Shown here: piece after piece, positions 33,388 to 42,795 of the stretch
Numbering within the stretch: position 1 is the stretch's first letter
Layout of the letters: every line of letters begins with the position of its first letter
Assembly (NCBI GenBank): GCA_947447005.1
Contig: CANFHO010000004.1
Coordinates: 1-51,680, forward strand
Source of the DNA: Chitinophagaceae bacterium
Lineage (GTDB): Bacteria; Bacteroidota; Bacteroidia; Chitinophagales; Chitinophagaceae
Direction of reading: 5' to 3'
DNA: 51,680 bases
Notes under the pieces: model-generated
Databases searched by the model: none
Told to the model about the DNA's origin: nothing
The model's input: only the letters and a program-made list of their open reading frames with translations
Translations under genes and position numbers: made by a program

Positions 33388-35730
33388 ATGCATACAAACG
33401 AATTTAAAGACAGGGATGAGATTCTCATCATGAAAATGATATCAACATATGCGCCGTATTGGCCAATATTTCTGATATTATTTTTGATTACGTCATTGCT
33501 GTCAGTTATATACATAAAAATTGCAACACCCTCCTATGAGGCAAATGCAACTCTTATTATTAAAGATGAGAAAAAAGGAAACGAAGATTCCAAATTTATG
33601 GAGTCGTTGAATTTAATCAGTTCCAAAAAAATTATTGAAAATGAAATTGAGGTATTGCAATCAAGATCTGTACTGAATGAAGTAGTGAATAAATTACATT
33701 TATATGCACGAGTATATAGTACTGGGAAATTTAAAGACAAATTTGAATATCTAGAAAGTCCTGTTTCAATTGAAGTTTTGACTCCTGAAAATCTTTTGGT
33801 TCCTAAAAAAAATAATATTCCGATAGCAATCGATAAACAGAATCGTGTTGTTATAGACAACAAAACCTACCCAGTTGAACAATGGGTAAAGACTTCGTAT
33901 GGAGAAATGAAATTTCATTTACAGAAAAACAACTATAGTGACTACAATGACAATAAATGGTATATAGTTCTGAATGATATGTCTGAAAGCATCAGGCAAG
34001 TACAAAGTAGATTGAAAGTTACATCAACAAATAAACTCTCGAGTGTAATTGATTTAACGTATCGAGATTATGACCCAGCTCTAGCAGAACATGTGCTTGA
34101 TGAAATCATTTCATCTTACAACCAAACAAGTTTGCATGAGAAAAATTTGCTTGCAAAGAATACATTATCATTTATAGAAGACCGATTGAATATTGTGGGT
34201 TCAGATCTTTTGAATATTGAAAAAAGAATTCAGCAATACAAATCAAGTGCGGGAGCTGTTGACATAAGCACTCAGGGACAACTGTTTTTACAAAATGTGA
34301 GTCAAAACGACCAAAAGTTGAGTGATTTGAATCTTCAAATTTCAGTAATGAATCAATTGGATAGACAGATAAGCGAAAACGGAAATTTATCAGGTATCAT
34401 TCCAGCGAGTTGGGGCATTAATGATCCAAACATGACCCAGTTAATAAATTCATTGAATCAGTCGGAATTAGAAAGAGAAAAACTAAAAAAGACAGTTGCA
34501 GAAAATAATCCGATGTTGATTTCTTTGACAGATCAAATAAAGAAAACCAAATCAAACATTAAGGAGAATATAGCTTTGCAAAGGAAAAACCTGGAAGAAA
34601 GCAAGAAAAATATTTATGCAACGAATAATAGTTACAATGAAATGTTGCATAGTATACCAGCAAAGGAAAGAGAATTACTGGAAATCAGCAGAGAACAAAA
34701 CATAAAAAATGGAATCTACTCATTTTTATTGCAAAAAAGGGAAGAGAGTGAATTGTCTTATGCATCTACTATATCAGACACACGTGTGGTAGATCATGCC
34801 CATGCAGCAAAAGATCCAGTTTCTCCAAACAAGCTATATGTATTGGGAGTGGCGTTGTTTGCCGTTATAGGCTTCCCTATTTCTATTATTGGCGCGAGGG
34901 AAGTATTAAACGCTAATATATTATACAGGAAGGAGCTCGAAGCTTCAACAGAGATTCCAATTTGGGGAGAAGTGGCTATGTGTAAAAGCAAGGATAGCCT
35001 GAGTATATTGCCTGGGAAAAGATCATATATAGCAGAAGAATTCAGGAGAATTAGATATACAATTAGGCAAAAACTATTTGGGGCGGAGAAAAAAACAATA
35101 TTGGTAACATCCAGTATTTCAGGTGAAGGGAAAAGTTTTTTTGCCGCTCATCTTGCAGCTAGTTATGCATTAACTGGAAAAAAAGTATTGTTGATAGATT
35201 TAGATATGCATAATGCGTCATTGGATAAGTTACTTAAAATTGAAAATCAAGAAGGTGTTACAGATATTTTACAATCAGAATATACAATTGAAGAAAAAGC
35301 AATCACATTAAAAGAATTTGAACAATTCTACTATTTGTCTTCTGGATCCTTCCATAATGACCCTTCTGAATTGTTAGATGAAAAAAAGATTGGAATATTT
35401 CTGAAAGATGCGAAAGACCATTATGATGTAGTAATCGTGGATAGTCCGCCAGTAAATTTAGTTACAGATGCATTTTTGATTTCTGGATTTTGTGATGTTA
35501 CATTATTTATGGTAAGACATTCATATACTCCAAAAAATATTGTAGAAAGACTTGACCAAATAATTAAAATGAATCCACTTAAAAACATGGCAATTATATT
35601 CAATGGTGTCAGATCAAGAGGATTTTCGCAAAAAGGATATGGTTATGGTTATGTATATGGCGGCGATAAAAGATTAAAAAAATCAATAACATCAAAAACG
35701 GTTGTAAAACAAAAAAATAAAATAGCATAA
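33388..35730 (+). CDS. Wzc-like polysaccharide co-polymerase / tyrosine autokinase
   Basis: A 780-residue inner-membrane protein. An N-terminal Wzz domain starts with a membrane helix (about 25-46), then a long coiled-coil periplasmic part, and a second helix at about 488-508 (LYVLGVALFAVIGFPISII). The cytoplasmic BY-kinase domain has Walker A SISGEGKS (about 577-583), Walker A' VLLIDLDM (about 600) and Walker B VVIVDSPP (about 681). The tail carries a Tyr cluster (KGYGYGYVYGG), the usual autophosphorylation site. It controls chain length and couples synthesis to export through the Wza-like pore encoded just upstream. Confidence 0.92.
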   Translation: MHTNEFKDRDEILIMKMISTYAPYWPIFLILFLITSLLSVIYIKIATPSYEANATLIIKDEKKGNEDSKFMESLNLISSKKIIENEIEVLQSRSVLNEVVNKLHLYARVYSTGKFKDKFEYLESPVSIEVLTPENLLVPKKNNIPIAIDKQNRVVIDNKTYPVEQWVKTSYGEMKFHLQKNNYSDYNDNKWYIVLNDMSESIRQVQSRLKVTSTNKLSSVIDLTYRDYDPALAEHVLDEIISSYNQTSLHEKNLLAKNTLSFIEDRLNIVGSDLLNIEKRIQQYKSSAGAVDISTQGQLFLQNVSQNDQKLSDLNLQISVMNQLDRQISENGNLSGIIPASWGINDPNMTQLINSLNQSELEREKLKKTVAENNPMLISLTDQIKKTKSNIKENIALQRKNLEESKKNIYATNNSYNEMLHSIPAKERELLEISREQNIKNGIYSFLLQKREESELSYASTISDTRVVDHAHAAKDPVSPNKLYVLGVALFAVIGFPISIIGAREVLNANILYRKELEASTEIPIWGEVAMCKSKDSLSILPGKRSYIAEEFRRIRYTIRQKLFGAEKKTILVTSSISGEGKSFFAAHLAASYALTGKKVLLIDLDMHNASLDKLLKIENQEGVTDILQSEYTIEEKAITLKEFEQFYYLSSGSFHNDPSELLDEKKIGIFLKDAKDHYDVVIVDSPPVNLVTDAFLISGFCDVTLFMVRHSYTPKNIVERLDQIIKMNPLKNMAIIFNGVRSRGFSQKGYGYGYVYGGDKRLKKSITSKTVVKQKNKIA

Positions 35731-35759
35731 TCAGTATTTTTTACTTTTAAAATTGACGT

Positions 35760-36311
35760 ATGAAGTGGTATGTTTTGTACACCAGATCGAAATGTGAAAA
35801 AAAAGTAGCGGCAACCTTGACAAAAAAAGGTGTTGAAAATTATTGTCCCTTGAATATGAAAATTCGTCAATGGTCAGATCGTAAAAAAGTAATCCATGAG
35901 CCTGTTTTCAGTTCTTATGTTTTTGTTCGGACCTTGGATACTGAACTCTATAGAATTAAATCTGCTTGCAGTGATATAGTAAATATTGTTTACTGGATTG
36001 GGAAACCAGCAGTAGTAAAGGATGAAGAAATCAATGAAATCAAATTATTTCTAGATGAATTTCAGGAGGTGCAATTAGAAAAAAAGGTAGTCAATATTCA
36101 TGATAAGGTTAAAATTCTTCGGGGCCCACTGATGAATTATGAAGGTGAAGTCCTTAGCGTAAGCAGTAACCAAATAAAGTTAATGTTGCCTTCACTAGGA
36201 TATATGATGATTGCAGAAACAAATAAAAATAATGTGAATATTATCGAAAAGGCAGGAAAGAAAATGACAGATCTTATAAATGTTGAAAAGGAAGAACTGC
36301 ATCTGAATTGA
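35760..36311 (+). CDS. UpxY/NusG-type specialised transcription antiterminator
   Basis: A 183-residue NusG paralogue. The N-terminal NGN domain (about 1-100) has WYVLYTRSKCEKKVA and PVFSSYVFVR; a KOW motif follows (about 115-145, VKILRGPLMNYEGEVLSV). In Bacteroides, UpxY proteins bind RNA polymerase at the start of one capsule operon and let it read through the long operon. Here the gene is third, after the export genes. An A8 run near 35797-35804 lies in the Cys-Glu-Lys-Lys codons. The gap to the next gene is 14 bases. Confidence 0.88.
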   Translation: MKWYVLYTRSKCEKKVAATLTKKGVENYCPLNMKIRQWSDRKKVIHEPVFSSYVFVRTLDTELYRIKSACSDIVNIVYWIGKPAVVKDEEINEIKLFLDEFQEVQLEKKVVNIHDKVKILRGPLMNYEGEVLSVSSNQIKLMLPSLGYMMIAETNKNNVNIIEKAGKKMTDLINVEKEELHLN

Positions 36312-36325
36312 ATAGTAAATAATTT

Positions 36326-37204
36326 ATGAAAATAAATTTAAGGAATATTGCAGCCTATTTAGTTGCAAAAATTAAAATTATTAGCGGCAAACCAAATAAA
36401 ATAATTGAACAATGCAAAAATGGAGATTTGATTCTCTCCATTTATACGCATAATATGAGTAAGCATCAACTGAATCAAATTATTCGATGGATGAAAAAAA
36501 AAGGCATTTCATTTATAAGCATTGAAGAATTGAATGCAATGATGGATCAAAATCAAGAAATGCCAAAAGGTAAATCAATTATAACAATGGATGATGGATG
36601 GAATAACAACATAGATATTATGTCGTTCTGTGAAAAATTAAGATTTCCAATTTGCATATTCCTAACAACTGATCCTATTGAAAATGGAGGAGGATATTGG
36701 TGGAGTTATGTAAAAAAAGCGAAAGAAATGGGTCTGAAAGTAAGAAATGTGGACTGGTATAAGAAACTAGAAAATTCAGAACGTGAAAAGGCCATAGTAG
36801 AATTAAGAAAGTTAATAGAAATAAAAAGAGAAGGGCTGAAACCATATATGATAAAATCGCACAGCCATTCCGATTGGGTGAGTTTTGGTAGTCACACAAA
36901 GCATCATCCAATATTGCCAAAATGCGATGAAAATAAAATGGAATACGAAATATTAGAGGCGCATCATAAATTAAAACAATGGATAGGTAAAACAGTACCC
37001 TATTTTGCTTACCCCAATGGAAGCTATGGTATAAGAGAAATTGAAATCCTGAAAAAACATAAGTTCAAATTGGCTTTTACAACAAAACCATATCCTATAA
37101 AATTGAAAGAAACAGATCCATTTCAAATTCCAAGATGTGAGATTCTTGAACATGTTTCACTAGCCGAAAACATTTGTCGTATAACAGGAACATGGATAAA
37201 ATGA
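36326..37204 (+). CDS. Polysaccharide deacetylase family protein
   Basis: A 292-residue protein without a clear signal peptide. NodB-type motifs are visible: ITMDDGW (about 86-92, metal-binding Asp pair), SFGSHTKHHPIL (about 186-197, H-x3-H metal ligands) and YFAYPNGSYG (about 226-235). The family removes N- or O-acetyl groups from sugars; here the likely target is the repeat unit or lipid-linked intermediate. An A9 run at 36494-36502 (Lys-Lys-Lys) is a possible slippage site. Confidence 0.86.
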   Translation: MKINLRNIAAYLVAKIKIISGKPNKIIEQCKNGDLILSIYTHNMSKHQLNQIIRWMKKKGISFISIEELNAMMDQNQEMPKGKSIITMDDGWNNNIDIMSFCEKLRFPICIFLTTDPIENGGGYWWSYVKKAKEMGLKVRNVDWYKKLENSEREKAIVELRKLIEIKREGLKPYMIKSHSHSDWVSFGSHTKHHPILPKCDENKMEYEILEAHHKLKQWIGKTVPYFAYPNGSYGIREIEILKKHKFKLAFTTKPYPIKLKETDPFQIPRCEILEHVSLAENICRITGTWIK

Positions 37205-37214
37205 TGCTTACTAA

Positions 37215-38513
37215 ATGATTGCATTAATTCAGATTGCGCTGGGCGGTATATGTATGTTGACTTTAGCTTATTGCATGTTTTTGATGAAAGGCAATACTAA
37301 TCAACATTTTATCCTTTATAGTTTATACTTGTTTCCTTTTATGAATATCGACATCATACCTGGTATCCACAGTATGAGCATTTTTGAGCTATCTACCATA
37401 CTTTTTATAATAGCCTTTTACAAACCGAAGAAAAACAAAATCAGGAATATTGGATATATACATTTGATCATATTTGTGATGATCATATCCATTATTGTAG
37501 GTTGCTTTCTTGCCGAAGAAATTGGAGAAAACACCGTGAAAGCTGTTATTCAGATAGGTGCAATAATCATTTATGCTAAGATTATTTTTGAAGAAGTTTT
37601 GATCAATAATGATTTTAAAAATGAGATATTGAAAGCTCTTAGAATATGCCTTTTATTCTCGTTTGTATTTCTACTTGCTCAGCTAATATTAGGCAGTGGC
37701 ATCAGTCTTTCAAAATCAGAAAACATCAATGTTGCAGGTGGTGAAGCTGTTCGATATCCAAGTTTTTTTCAGGATCCACAGAAATATGCACAATTTTTGG
37801 CAATGTCGGGTTTGATCATGTTCATTCCGATTGAAAATGATAAAAATTGGAATGCCATTATGAAGATGTTACCCTATTTTGCTGTTTCTGCGATTCTAAT
37901 TTCAGGAAGCAGAGCCGCATTAGGTGGAATGTTTGTTGGTTTGGCATACATTTTTTTCAAGAAAGGAAAAGCATTATTTTTTATTCTCATGATATGTGTA
38001 TTGTCAATTATAGTAATGACAGTCGGAAAAAATTTACCAGTATTCAAAAGAGCATCTTTATCAGAGTCGTATGAATTCAGAAATGATATCTGGAATGATG
38101 CAATTCAAATTTATAAAACACATCCTATATGGGGAATTGGAGCAGGTAATTATGCGAATTATGTAAGAATACATCATCCAGATCAGTATTGGATGGGAGA
38201 CAATGAAATGATCTTTTTTGATCATCCTGAAAGTGGATACTTGAAGTGGTTGATAGAATATGGCACAATTGGTTTCTTGGCCTTTTTATCATTGATACTC
38301 ATTCCATTATTCAAAAGTTTTTCCATAAAATACAATGATAATTGCTCAATACTTGGAGCAGCAGTGATTAGTTGGCTCATTGGATTTTATACATTGTATT
38401 CTTTGGGTGATGTAAGAATTGGAATGTTAGTTGCAGTAACTATAACCATACTTATGGTCGAGAATATCAAATCCAAAAATGAATCTTTGATTCGAAGAAA
38501 ACCTTTCTATTGA
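37215..38513 (+). CDS. O-antigen ligase/polymerase family membrane protein (Wzy-like)
   Basis: A 432-residue protein with about ten to twelve hydrophobic helices over its whole length. The Wzy_C-type periplasmic loop contains RNDIWNDAIQIYKTHPIWGIGAGNYANY followed by a HPESGYLKWLIEYG segment, as in O-antigen ligase/polymerase (WaaL/Wzy) proteins. In this context it most likely polymerises repeat units on the outer face of the inner membrane. Its stop overlaps the TTG start of the flippase gene. Confidence 0.82.
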   Translation: MIALIQIALGGICMLTLAYCMFLMKGNTNQHFILYSLYLFPFMNIDIIPGIHSMSIFELSTILFIIAFYKPKKNKIRNIGYIHLIIFVMIISIIVGCFLAEEIGENTVKAVIQIGAIIIYAKIIFEEVLINNDFKNEILKALRICLLFSFVFLLAQLILGSGISLSKSENINVAGGEAVRYPSFFQDPQKYAQFLAMSGLIMFIPIENDKNWNAIMKMLPYFAVSAILISGSRAALGGMFVGLAYIFFKKGKALFFILMICVLSIIVMTVGKNLPVFKRASLSESYEFRNDIWNDAIQIYKTHPIWGIGAGNYANYVRIHHPDQYWMGDNEMIFFDHPESGYLKWLIEYGTIGFLAFLSLILIPLFKSFSIKYNDNCSILGAAVISWLIGFYTLYSLGDVRIGMLVAVTITILMVENIKSKNESLIRRKPFY

Positions 38514-39937
38514 AAAATAAATCCATTTTAAAAAATAGTTTGTGGGGGACAATTTCATCATTTGCACAAAATATTTTATACAGTATATTTTTTATTATTA
38601 TAGCCAGGAAATACAATACACTTGATTTTGGAAATTATATTATTGCAAATACCATGTATGGGATGATCTTGTCATTCTCTTCTCTTGGCTTAGGACAATG
38701 GTATATGCGAAACATAGCTACATCAGAAAACAAACAGAACTTAACCGATCAATTTCTACAGATACAAATACAATCTGGTGTTGGATTTTACATCGTATTA
38801 TTGGTTATATCTACTTTACTATATGGCTTTGGTATTCCTACTCAATTAGCCTTAATTATTGGACTGAATGTAGTTTTTGACAATATCATCTATGCAATAA
38901 AATGCATCAACATCATTTCATATGAACAACACCGAACCTTTATGATTTTGTTTTGTGAAGCACTTTTGAAAGTGATGTTGGGAGTTTCATTATTTTTTCA
39001 TCAAATGTCTATATTCCAGATATTGATTAGTCTGGTATTTCTACGCGTAATTACATTGCAATTATTCATACGTTTTACCGCTGGCGAAAAAATTAACATT
39101 AGGCAAATAATACTCAAAACTCATCTAATAGAACATTGGAGAAAGGTGGTGACTAAAAATTGGCCGTTTGTAATAATAGGAAGTATATCCGTTTTGTATT
39201 GGTCTGTAGGAAATATTTTGGCATCAAAATTCCTACCCTTGGAGCAAGTAAGCTATTATGAAATTTCATTTAAATTATTTGCAATGGCTGAAATTATTCC
39301 TCTCATGTTATCGTCAACGATATTTCCACAATTATCAAAAACAAAGATAGCAGTAAATGAAAGAGCGCCTGAAGTGTATAAAATATGTGTATTTATAATG
39401 AATACATATGGAGTATTGGCTTACATTTTTGTGTATTGTTATGCCTCTTATATTATACCAACACTATTTGGCATAAAGTATAATCATATTTCTAATTACA
39501 CCGCAGGGATGTTCTTGACTATGCTGATATTTCCAATGAGCATTCTACAAGCCAATTTAATTGTGGCAAATAAAAAAGAAAAAACCGATATGTGGTTAAA
39601 TGTTATAAGCCTTATAACATATTTAGTTATAGCGAGTATTGGGATGATCAAGTTCAGGGATTTAACCATAATCAATTACTCCATCTTTATATCCTTTCTT
39701 GCGTTCAACATACTTCAAGGCATGTTCATTCATAAAATGGGTTGGCAAAAGAGTACAGATACTATCATCAACTATCTAAGTATTGGCATTCCGATATTAA
39801 TCGTTTATTATCTGGAACAATATGTTGAGAGAATATTTATTTTCCCATTTATGACCATGTGTTATTTAGTTATTTACATGACAAGTATTCGTAAAGGAAA
39901 AATCAATTTCTCCATTTTAATACAAAGCTCAATATAA
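38510..39937 (+). CDS. Wzx-like oligosaccharide flippase
   Basis: A 475-residue polytopic membrane protein with about twelve to fourteen hydrophobic helices; the N-terminus (LKNSLWGTISSFAQNILYSIFFIIIARKY) is the standard start of polysaccharide biosynthesis/MATE-like flippases. It would move undecaprenyl-linked repeat units across the inner membrane. The start is TTG at 38510, overlapping the previous stop by four bases; no ATG lies close by, so this is probably a real non-ATG start with translational coupling. The next gene follows immediately after its TAA. Confidence 0.85.
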   Translation: MKNKSILKNSLWGTISSFAQNILYSIFFIIIARKYNTLDFGNYIIANTMYGMILSFSSLGLGQWYMRNIATSENKQNLTDQFLQIQIQSGVGFYIVLLVISTLLYGFGIPTQLALIIGLNVVFDNIIYAIKCINIISYEQHRTFMILFCEALLKVMLGVSLFFHQMSIFQILISLVFLRVITLQLFIRFTAGEKINIRQIILKTHLIEHWRKVVTKNWPFVIIGSISVLYWSVGNILASKFLPLEQVSYYEISFKLFAMAEIIPLMLSSTIFPQLSKTKIAVNERAPEVYKICVFIMNTYGVLAYIFVYCYASYIIPTLFGIKYNHISNYTAGMFLTMLIFPMSILQANLIVANKKEKTDMWLNVISLITYLVIASIGMIKFRDLTIINYSIFISFLAFNILQGMFIHKMGWQKSTDTIINYLSIGIPILIVYYLEQYVERIFIFPFMTMCYLVIYMTSIRKGKINFSILIQSSI

Positions 39938-41080
39938 ATGAAAGTAGTATACCATGTGCATACATACTTTCTTGATAATTCATTGGAATTAATAAATGAA
40001 CTTAAAAAACAGGTTGATTTGCATGTTTTAATTGAAGTGTCACGCGAATCGGCCAAAAGTACTATCATAGATATAGATCCTAACCTATTAAATGGTGACA
40101 TTACTGACCTTAGAGATATATTGAACAAGGAATCCTGGAACAGGATGAGAGAGTACTTTAACGGCGTAAGTAGTTGTAGTGCAATTCTTTATAGTGGAAA
40201 AAATATTTTTTCGGTTGAAAATATCCCTACAGTCGAAAAACTCAAAAGATATATTCATTCTATTAACCCAGACATAGTTCATTTTGATACAATATCGAAC
40301 AGATGCTTTTGGATTTACAACTCCTTGAGAAAATACAAGCTAGCTGGAACCATCCATGACCCGATTCCTCACAGTGGTGAAGGGAGTTGGAAACAACAGA
40401 TGAGTCGTATGTTTTTTGACAGACATGCGGATGCATATTTTTTTCATTCTGATTATTCGGTCTCATTGTATAGAGCATATGTTGAAAAACGAAATAATAA
40501 AACATTTCAGATTGGAATGAAACCATACAGTATTATTTCAAAATATTTAAAAACGAAAAGAAATTCTAAAGAATTTATACTTTTTTTCGGAAGGGTTTCA
40601 TCATATAAAGGGATTGATATGTTATTAGCAGCAATTCCAAAAATATTACTGAAGTTCCCAAATGAAATTTTTATGATTGTTGGACGTAGTGATACCAACA
40701 TGGAAAAAAATATTAATCAACATGTAAATCATCAGATAAAATACATAGATGAATATGTTAGCACGGAGGAACTTGCAAATATCATTACAGATGCAAAATT
40801 TGTTGTTTGTCCTTATAGAGATGCTACACAAAGTGGAGTATTAATGACATCATTTGCACTAAATGTACCTGTTGTGGCAACAAATGTTGGTTCATTTCCT
40901 GAATATATCCAAGATGATTACAATGGAAAACTAAGTAACCCTTCTGTAGAAGATATTAGTGATGCTATTTGCGAGGCACTTGAAAACAACAGATACTTGA
41001 ATTGGGCTGATAATCTTGAGCAAAACAAAATCAAAACCGATTCATTTGAAAAAATGAAAGAATACTATCAAAATATATAA
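39938..41080 (+). CDS. Glycosyltransferase family 4 (first)
   Basis: A 380-residue GT-B enzyme. The C-terminal half is clear: EFILFFGRVSSYKGIDMLLAAI (about 208-229), then ATQSGVLMTSFALNVPVVATNVGSFPEYI (about 300-330). The usual E-x7-E donor motif is replaced by a Q-SGVLMTS-type sequence, a pattern that I recall from a subgroup of GT4 enzymes, so loss of activity is not implied. The N-terminal acceptor half is divergent. It begins directly after the flippase stop. Confidence 0.83.
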   Translation: MKVVYHVHTYFLDNSLELINELKKQVDLHVLIEVSRESAKSTIIDIDPNLLNGDITDLRDILNKESWNRMREYFNGVSSCSAILYSGKNIFSVENIPTVEKLKRYIHSINPDIVHFDTISNRCFWIYNSLRKYKLAGTIHDPIPHSGEGSWKQQMSRMFFDRHADAYFFHSDYSVSLYRAYVEKRNNKTFQIGMKPYSIISKYLKTKRNSKEFILFFGRVSSYKGIDMLLAAIPKILLKFPNEIFMIVGRSDTNMEKNINQHVNHQIKYIDEYVSTEELANIITDAKFVVCPYRDATQSGVLMTSFALNVPVVATNVGSFPEYIQDDYNGKLSNPSVEDISDAICEALENNRYLNWADNLEQNKIKTDSFEKMKEYYQNI

Positions 41081-41091
41081 GTCAATACCAT

Positions 41092-41643
41092 TTGGATAAG
41101 ACAATAAAATCAGACCTTTTTAGATATGAAAAACGCAAAGGTTGGAAAGGATTCATATCCGGTTTATGTATACCGGGATTTAGATATACATTCCTACTCA
41201 GAAAATGCAGTAAATATTCTAAAATAAATCCTTTGGGATTCATCTATAGAATTCTATTATACCATTATTCATTCCGATACGCATTCCAGATCAATCCAGG
41301 AACAGTAATTGGCGAAGGATTATACATTGGACATTTCGGAACTATTGTTATCAACGGGAATGCAGTGCTAGGGAAAAATTGTAATCTGGCAAATGGCGTT
41401 ACCATTGGACAAGAAAACAGAGGTATACGAAAAGGTTCTCCAATTATTGGAGATAAGGTATGGATTGGAACAAACGCCATTGTTGTTGGCAATATAAATA
41501 TTGGCAATAATGTCCTGATTGCACCGAATGCTTTTGTGAATTGCGACATACCATCAAATTCAATAGCAGTTGGCAACCCAGTTAAAATAATACATCATCC
41601 AGAAGCAACAAAATCATATATAGAACATGTTCTTCCGTCATAA
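41092..41643 (+). CDS. Hexapeptide-repeat acetyltransferase (serine acetyltransferase-like)
   Basis: A 183-residue protein. A helical N-terminus is followed by a left-handed beta-helix (about 75-165) made of hexapeptide turns: GTVIGEGLYIGHFGTIVI, NCNLANGVTIG, IGDKVWIGTNAIVVGNINIGNNVLI. The end AVGNPVKII is typical of CysE/WcaB-like acyltransferases. It likely acetylates a sugar of the repeat unit. The start is TTG at 41092 in the absence of any in-frame ATG upstream of the fold. Its 3' end overlaps the next gene by 17 bases. Confidence 0.84.
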   Translation: MDKTIKSDLFRYEKRKGWKGFISGLCIPGFRYTFLLRKCSKYSKINPLGFIYRILLYHYSFRYAFQINPGTVIGEGLYIGHFGTIVINGNAVLGKNCNLANGVTIGQENRGIRKGSPIIGDKVWIGTNAIVVGNINIGNNVLIAPNAFVNCDIPSNSIAVGNPVKIIHHPEATKSYIEHVLPS

Positions 41644-42781
41644 AAAAACACAAAAACCAATATTTTTTGTAATACATGGCTTACCAATGGGTGGTGCTGA
41701 AAAATTTTTAATATCACTCATAAACCATATGGAGCAAAAAATGGGGAATACCGTTTTGATCATATTGGGTGGCGAATGTACTCTGCTAGATCAAGTATCA
41801 AAAAATGTCGAAGTGATTGTATTGAGAAAAAGAAACCGGTTTGATATTGGAATGATTATTTCATTAGCTACACTTTATAAAAAAATGAAACCATCCAAAG
41901 TGTTTTGTGTAAATGCATATTCATTTTTTATCTCAAAATTAGCAGCGATCGGAAAAAAAGATATTTCATTTTATTTATCACCGCACACAACTGTTGCCTT
42001 TTCATTCAAAAATGATTTAATGAGCAGATTGTTTCTAAGTGGATTCGATAAGAATGATACGGTTATTTTTTTATGTAAATATCAAATGAAGTACATGAAC
42101 AACCGCTATTTACGGGAAGATGTTCAATCATACATTATTTATAATGGTATTGACACACGCTATAACAACCCTAAAAAAGTATCTAAAGAATTGATTGCTG
42201 CATCCAGAAATATGTTTGGAATAAAAAAAGATGATCTAGTAATATTGAGTGTTGCAAGAATCAGTAAGGAAAAAGGTCATGATGTTGCGATTAATGCTCT
42301 TCATATACTACACCATACATATGGAATTAAAGCACATTTAGTATTTGTTGGCGGTGGTGATGAAGATTTAATTGAACAACTCAAACGAATAATTGACATT
42401 AAATACTTGAGTGAATATGTTCATTTTGCAGGAAACCAAAATGATGTACGTCCATACTATATGTCATGCAATATATTCACATTGGCATCAACAAGCGAAA
42501 CCTTTTCATTGTCAGCATTAGAAGCTATGTCATTTGGAAAAAGATGTGTATTGACAGAAGTAGGCGGTGCGAGAGAAATGATAGAAAGTAATGTAAATGG
42601 ATTACTTGCAAGATCGTCAGATTCCTATTCAATTGCGAGAGCATGGAATCATCTGTTGACTAGACCCGTGTATGAATCTATTAAAATTAGGGCAGACATA
42701 GAACAAAAATTCGATATCAAACAAATGCTAAATTCTTACTCTACGCTACTCTATACAGAAAGAAGAAAACAGTTGGTCTAA
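41627..42781 (+). CDS. Glycosyltransferase family 4 (second)
   Basis: A 384-residue GT-B enzyme. The N-terminus has HGLPMGGAEKFLISLI, the glycine-rich acceptor-side loop; the donor half has SVARISKEKGHDVAI (about 199-213) and STSETFSLSALEAMSFGK with an intact E-x7-E motif. A retaining transferase that adds one sugar to the lipid-linked repeat unit is expected; donor and acceptor are unknown. Its start overlaps the acetyltransferase gene by 17 bases. Confidence 0.88.
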   Translation: MFFRHKKTQKPIFFVIHGLPMGGAEKFLISLINHMEQKMGNTVLIILGGECTLLDQVSKNVEVIVLRKRNRFDIGMIISLATLYKKMKPSKVFCVNAYSFFISKLAAIGKKDISFYLSPHTTVAFSFKNDLMSRLFLSGFDKNDTVIFLCKYQMKYMNNRYLREDVQSYIIYNGIDTRYNNPKKVSKELIAASRNMFGIKKDDLVILSVARISKEKGHDVAINALHILHHTYGIKAHLVFVGGGDEDLIEQLKRIIDIKYLSEYVHFAGNQNDVRPYYMSCNIFTLASTSETFSLSALEAMSFGKRCVLTEVGGAREMIESNVNGLLARSSDSYSIARAWNHLLTRPVYESIKIRADIEQKFDIKQMLNSYSTLLYTERRKQLV

Positions 42782-42795
42782 GTAAATAACAAAAA

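Noticed and set aside
39938-41080. First GT4 enzyme inactive because E-x7-E is missing
   Set aside because: The replacing SGVLMTSFALNVPVVATNVG pattern looks like a recognised variant of the donor-binding region, so inactivity cannot be inferred.
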